A stretch of 15,428 nucleotides of DNA, taken from contig DUUG01000107.1 in assembly GCA_012841675.1 (NCBI GenBank), forward strand, positions 1-15,428, in the 5' to 3' direction. The notes under the pieces are model-generated. The model was not told the DNA's origin. It saw nothing but the letters and a program-made list of their open reading frames with translations, and searched no databases. The position numbers were made by a program, and so were the translations under genes. The stretch is from Clostridiales bacterium (GTDB taxonomy: Bacteria; Bacillota; Clostridia; Oscillospirales; QAMX01). Below are positions 14,529 through 15,428 of the stretch, piece by piece (position 1 is the first letter of the stretch; each line of letters begins with the position of its first letter).

Positions 14529-14909
14529 ATGAATGCACCCGTCCGGAAGCACACAGCCCCTCCGCAGAAGGATCCGAAAGAGCTTCTGCTTGCCCTTTCC
14601 TCCGTCTGCGCCGGCGCGCTTGCCTGTATCGACGAGGAGGATGTTGACGGTTTGTTGGAAAAGCTCGAGCTTAGGCAGGAAATTCTGGACGAACTGGGTC
14701 GGTATCCGTCTTTTCCGGCTCAAATGGAAGACAGCGGGCTAATACAGTCTTGTCTGGCCATGGATCAGAGGCTTTTGGCTGCGGCCAAGTCTTTACGGGA
14801 CAAATCTTTAGCCCGGCTGCAGGAGGTTCGCGCCCACAAGAAAATGCAAGACGGCTATGGATTGCAGGGCGGGAACAAGGGAATGCATCTAGGAAATATC
14901 CGGGGCTAA
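14529..14909 (+). CDS. fliT: FliT-like flagellar chaperone
   Basis: A 126-residue, mostly helical and charged protein directly behind fliS. By position it is FliT, the export chaperone for FliD in other bacteria. The recognisable pattern is weak but consistent: a helix pair around DVDGLLEKLELRQEILDELG, then MDQRLLAAAKSLRDKSLARL and VRAHKKMQDGYG, a basic segment ending in a Gly-rich tail, as in FliT and the related chaperone FlgN. FlgN is the alternative, but FlgN genes usually sit with flgM and flgK. The ATG at 14529-14531 has AAGGAG about 7 nt upstream, starting inside the fliS stop codon. motA begins 29 nt after the stop. Confidence 0.68.
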   Translation: MNAPVRKHTAPPQKDPKELLLALSSVCAGALACIDEEDVDGLLEKLELRQEILDELGRYPSFPAQMEDSGLIQSCLAMDQRLLAAAKSLRDKSLARLQEVRAHKKMQDGYGLQGGNKGMHLGNIRG

Positions 14910-14938
14910 CCCGAAACTAAGTCACGGGAGATGTATCA

Positions 14939-15428
14939 ATGGATTTTGCAAGTTTATTTGGTCTCATATTCGGTATCGGAAGCATTGCAGTCGGCTATGC
15001 CATCGACGGGGGGTCCTTGTCTTCCCTGTGGATGTTTAGCGCCATGCTCATTACGCTAGGCGGCTCCATCGGAGCCATTTGTGTCAGCTACGGACTCCCC
15101 CAACTGATCAAAATGCCCGGTTTGATTCTTTCGATTCTGATAAAACCGAAAAGCACCATCCGCCAAACGGCCAATCTTCTGCATTTTTACTCGCAGAACG
15201 CCCGGCAAAGCGGACTGTTAAGCCTGGAAAGGCTCGTAACGGAACAGCAGAACACCAATCCGTTTCTGAAAAGAAGTATTTTAATGGTCGTAGACGGCAC
15301 CGACGCGGAAAAAATCAGCTCTATTCTGGAAAACGATATTGATATCGAAGAACAGAATCGGATGACGGAAATCCAAATGTTTGATACCATGGCGGCATAC
15401 TGTCCGGCCTTCGGCATGGTCGGTACCA
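14939..15428 (+). CDS. motA: MotA, flagellar stator proton-channel subunit (3' end outside window)
   Basis: MotA forms the pentamer of the stator that, with MotB, converts ion flow into rotation by pushing on FliG. Only the first 163 codons lie in the window. They show MDFASLFGLIFGIGSIAVGY (membrane segment 1), the DGGSLSSLW turn, segment 2 (about 31-51), then the cytoplasmic loop. That loop holds ARQSGLLSLE, in which R89 and E97 match the E. coli R90/E98 pair that contacts FliG. Segment 3 begins around 151 with YCPAFGMVGT, where P156 matches the conserved Pro173 of E. coli. The frame is open to the end, with no damage seen. The ATG has GGGAG about 8 nt upstream. Its place after fliT is unusual: in many Firmicutes motAB lies apart or next to flbD. 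motB is expected just outside the window. Confidence 0.93.
   Translation, partial: MDFASLFGLIFGIGSIAVGYAIDGGSLSSLWMFSAMLITLGGSIGAICVSYGLPQLIKMPGLILSILIKPKSTIRQTANLLHFYSQNARQSGLLSLERLVTEQQNTNPFLKRSILMVVDGTDAEKISSILENDIDIEEQNRMTEIQMFDTMAAYCPAFGMVGT

Noticed and set aside
1..15428. Mobile elements, CRISPR arrays, tRNA or rRNA genes
   Set aside because: No transposase, inverted terminal repeats, repeat-spacer pattern or RNA gene was recognised; the window is filled by flagellar genes and one control region.

Overview
The window is a flagellar gene block from a Gram-positive bacterium of the Firmicutes, most likely class Clostridia. The lineage is inferred from five things: gene order follows the Firmicutes fla/che operon; the C-ring subunit is FliY (CheC-type phosphatase fused to FliN) rather than plain FliN; flbD/swrD is present; FlgE and FlgD are the short forms; and control elements are a SigD-type promoter and a cyclic-di-GMP-I riboswitch. 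Coding DNA looks close to 50% GC by eye, while the control region is much more AT-rich. I do not name a species.

Layout. From about 11.7 kb down to base 8, all genes lie on the minus strand in one tightly packed unit, in transcription order: flgB, flgC, fliE, fliF, fliG, fliH, fliI, fliJ, fliK, flgD, flgE, flbD, fliM, fliY, fliO. Gaps are at most about 45 nt. Several junctions overlap (fliF/fliG, fliG/fliH, fliH/fliI, fliM/fliY), suggesting translational coupling. The unit probably continues beyond base 1 into fliP and the rest of the export gate. These genes encode the proximal rod, MS ring, C ring, export ATPase complex, hook cap, hook-length control and hook: the early parts of the flagellum. 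On the plus strand from 12.2 kb run fliD, fliS, a fliT-like gene and the start of motA, which is cut by the window end: filament cap, export chaperones and stator, i.e. late functions.

Control region (11688-12244). This gene-free 557-bp stretch between flgB and fliD is the most informative part of the window. Towards flgB it holds a near-consensus SigA promoter (TTGACA-N17-TAAAAT), a leader of about 305 nt, a c-di-GMP-I (GEMM-I) aptamer, and an expression platform readable by base pairing. The 3' strand of aptamer helix P1 can instead form an antiterminator, whose other arm is the 5' arm of a U-tract terminator. The logic is an OFF switch: high c-di-GMP stops transcription before flgB, and low c-di-GMP lets the flagellar operon be made. 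Towards fliD there is an exact-consensus SigD promoter (TAAA-N15-GCCGATAT), with a factor-independent terminator ending a few bases upstream of it. The one intergenic region therefore appears to give second-messenger control of early genes and sigma-cascade control of late genes.

This is a known kind of system. I see no wholly new machinery. The points worth a second look are the large branched terminator of the riboswitch, a possible antisense transcript across the leader, a FliY that seems to lack its CheY-P docking peptide, and the absence of fliL and cheY from their usual places together with motA placed behind fliT.
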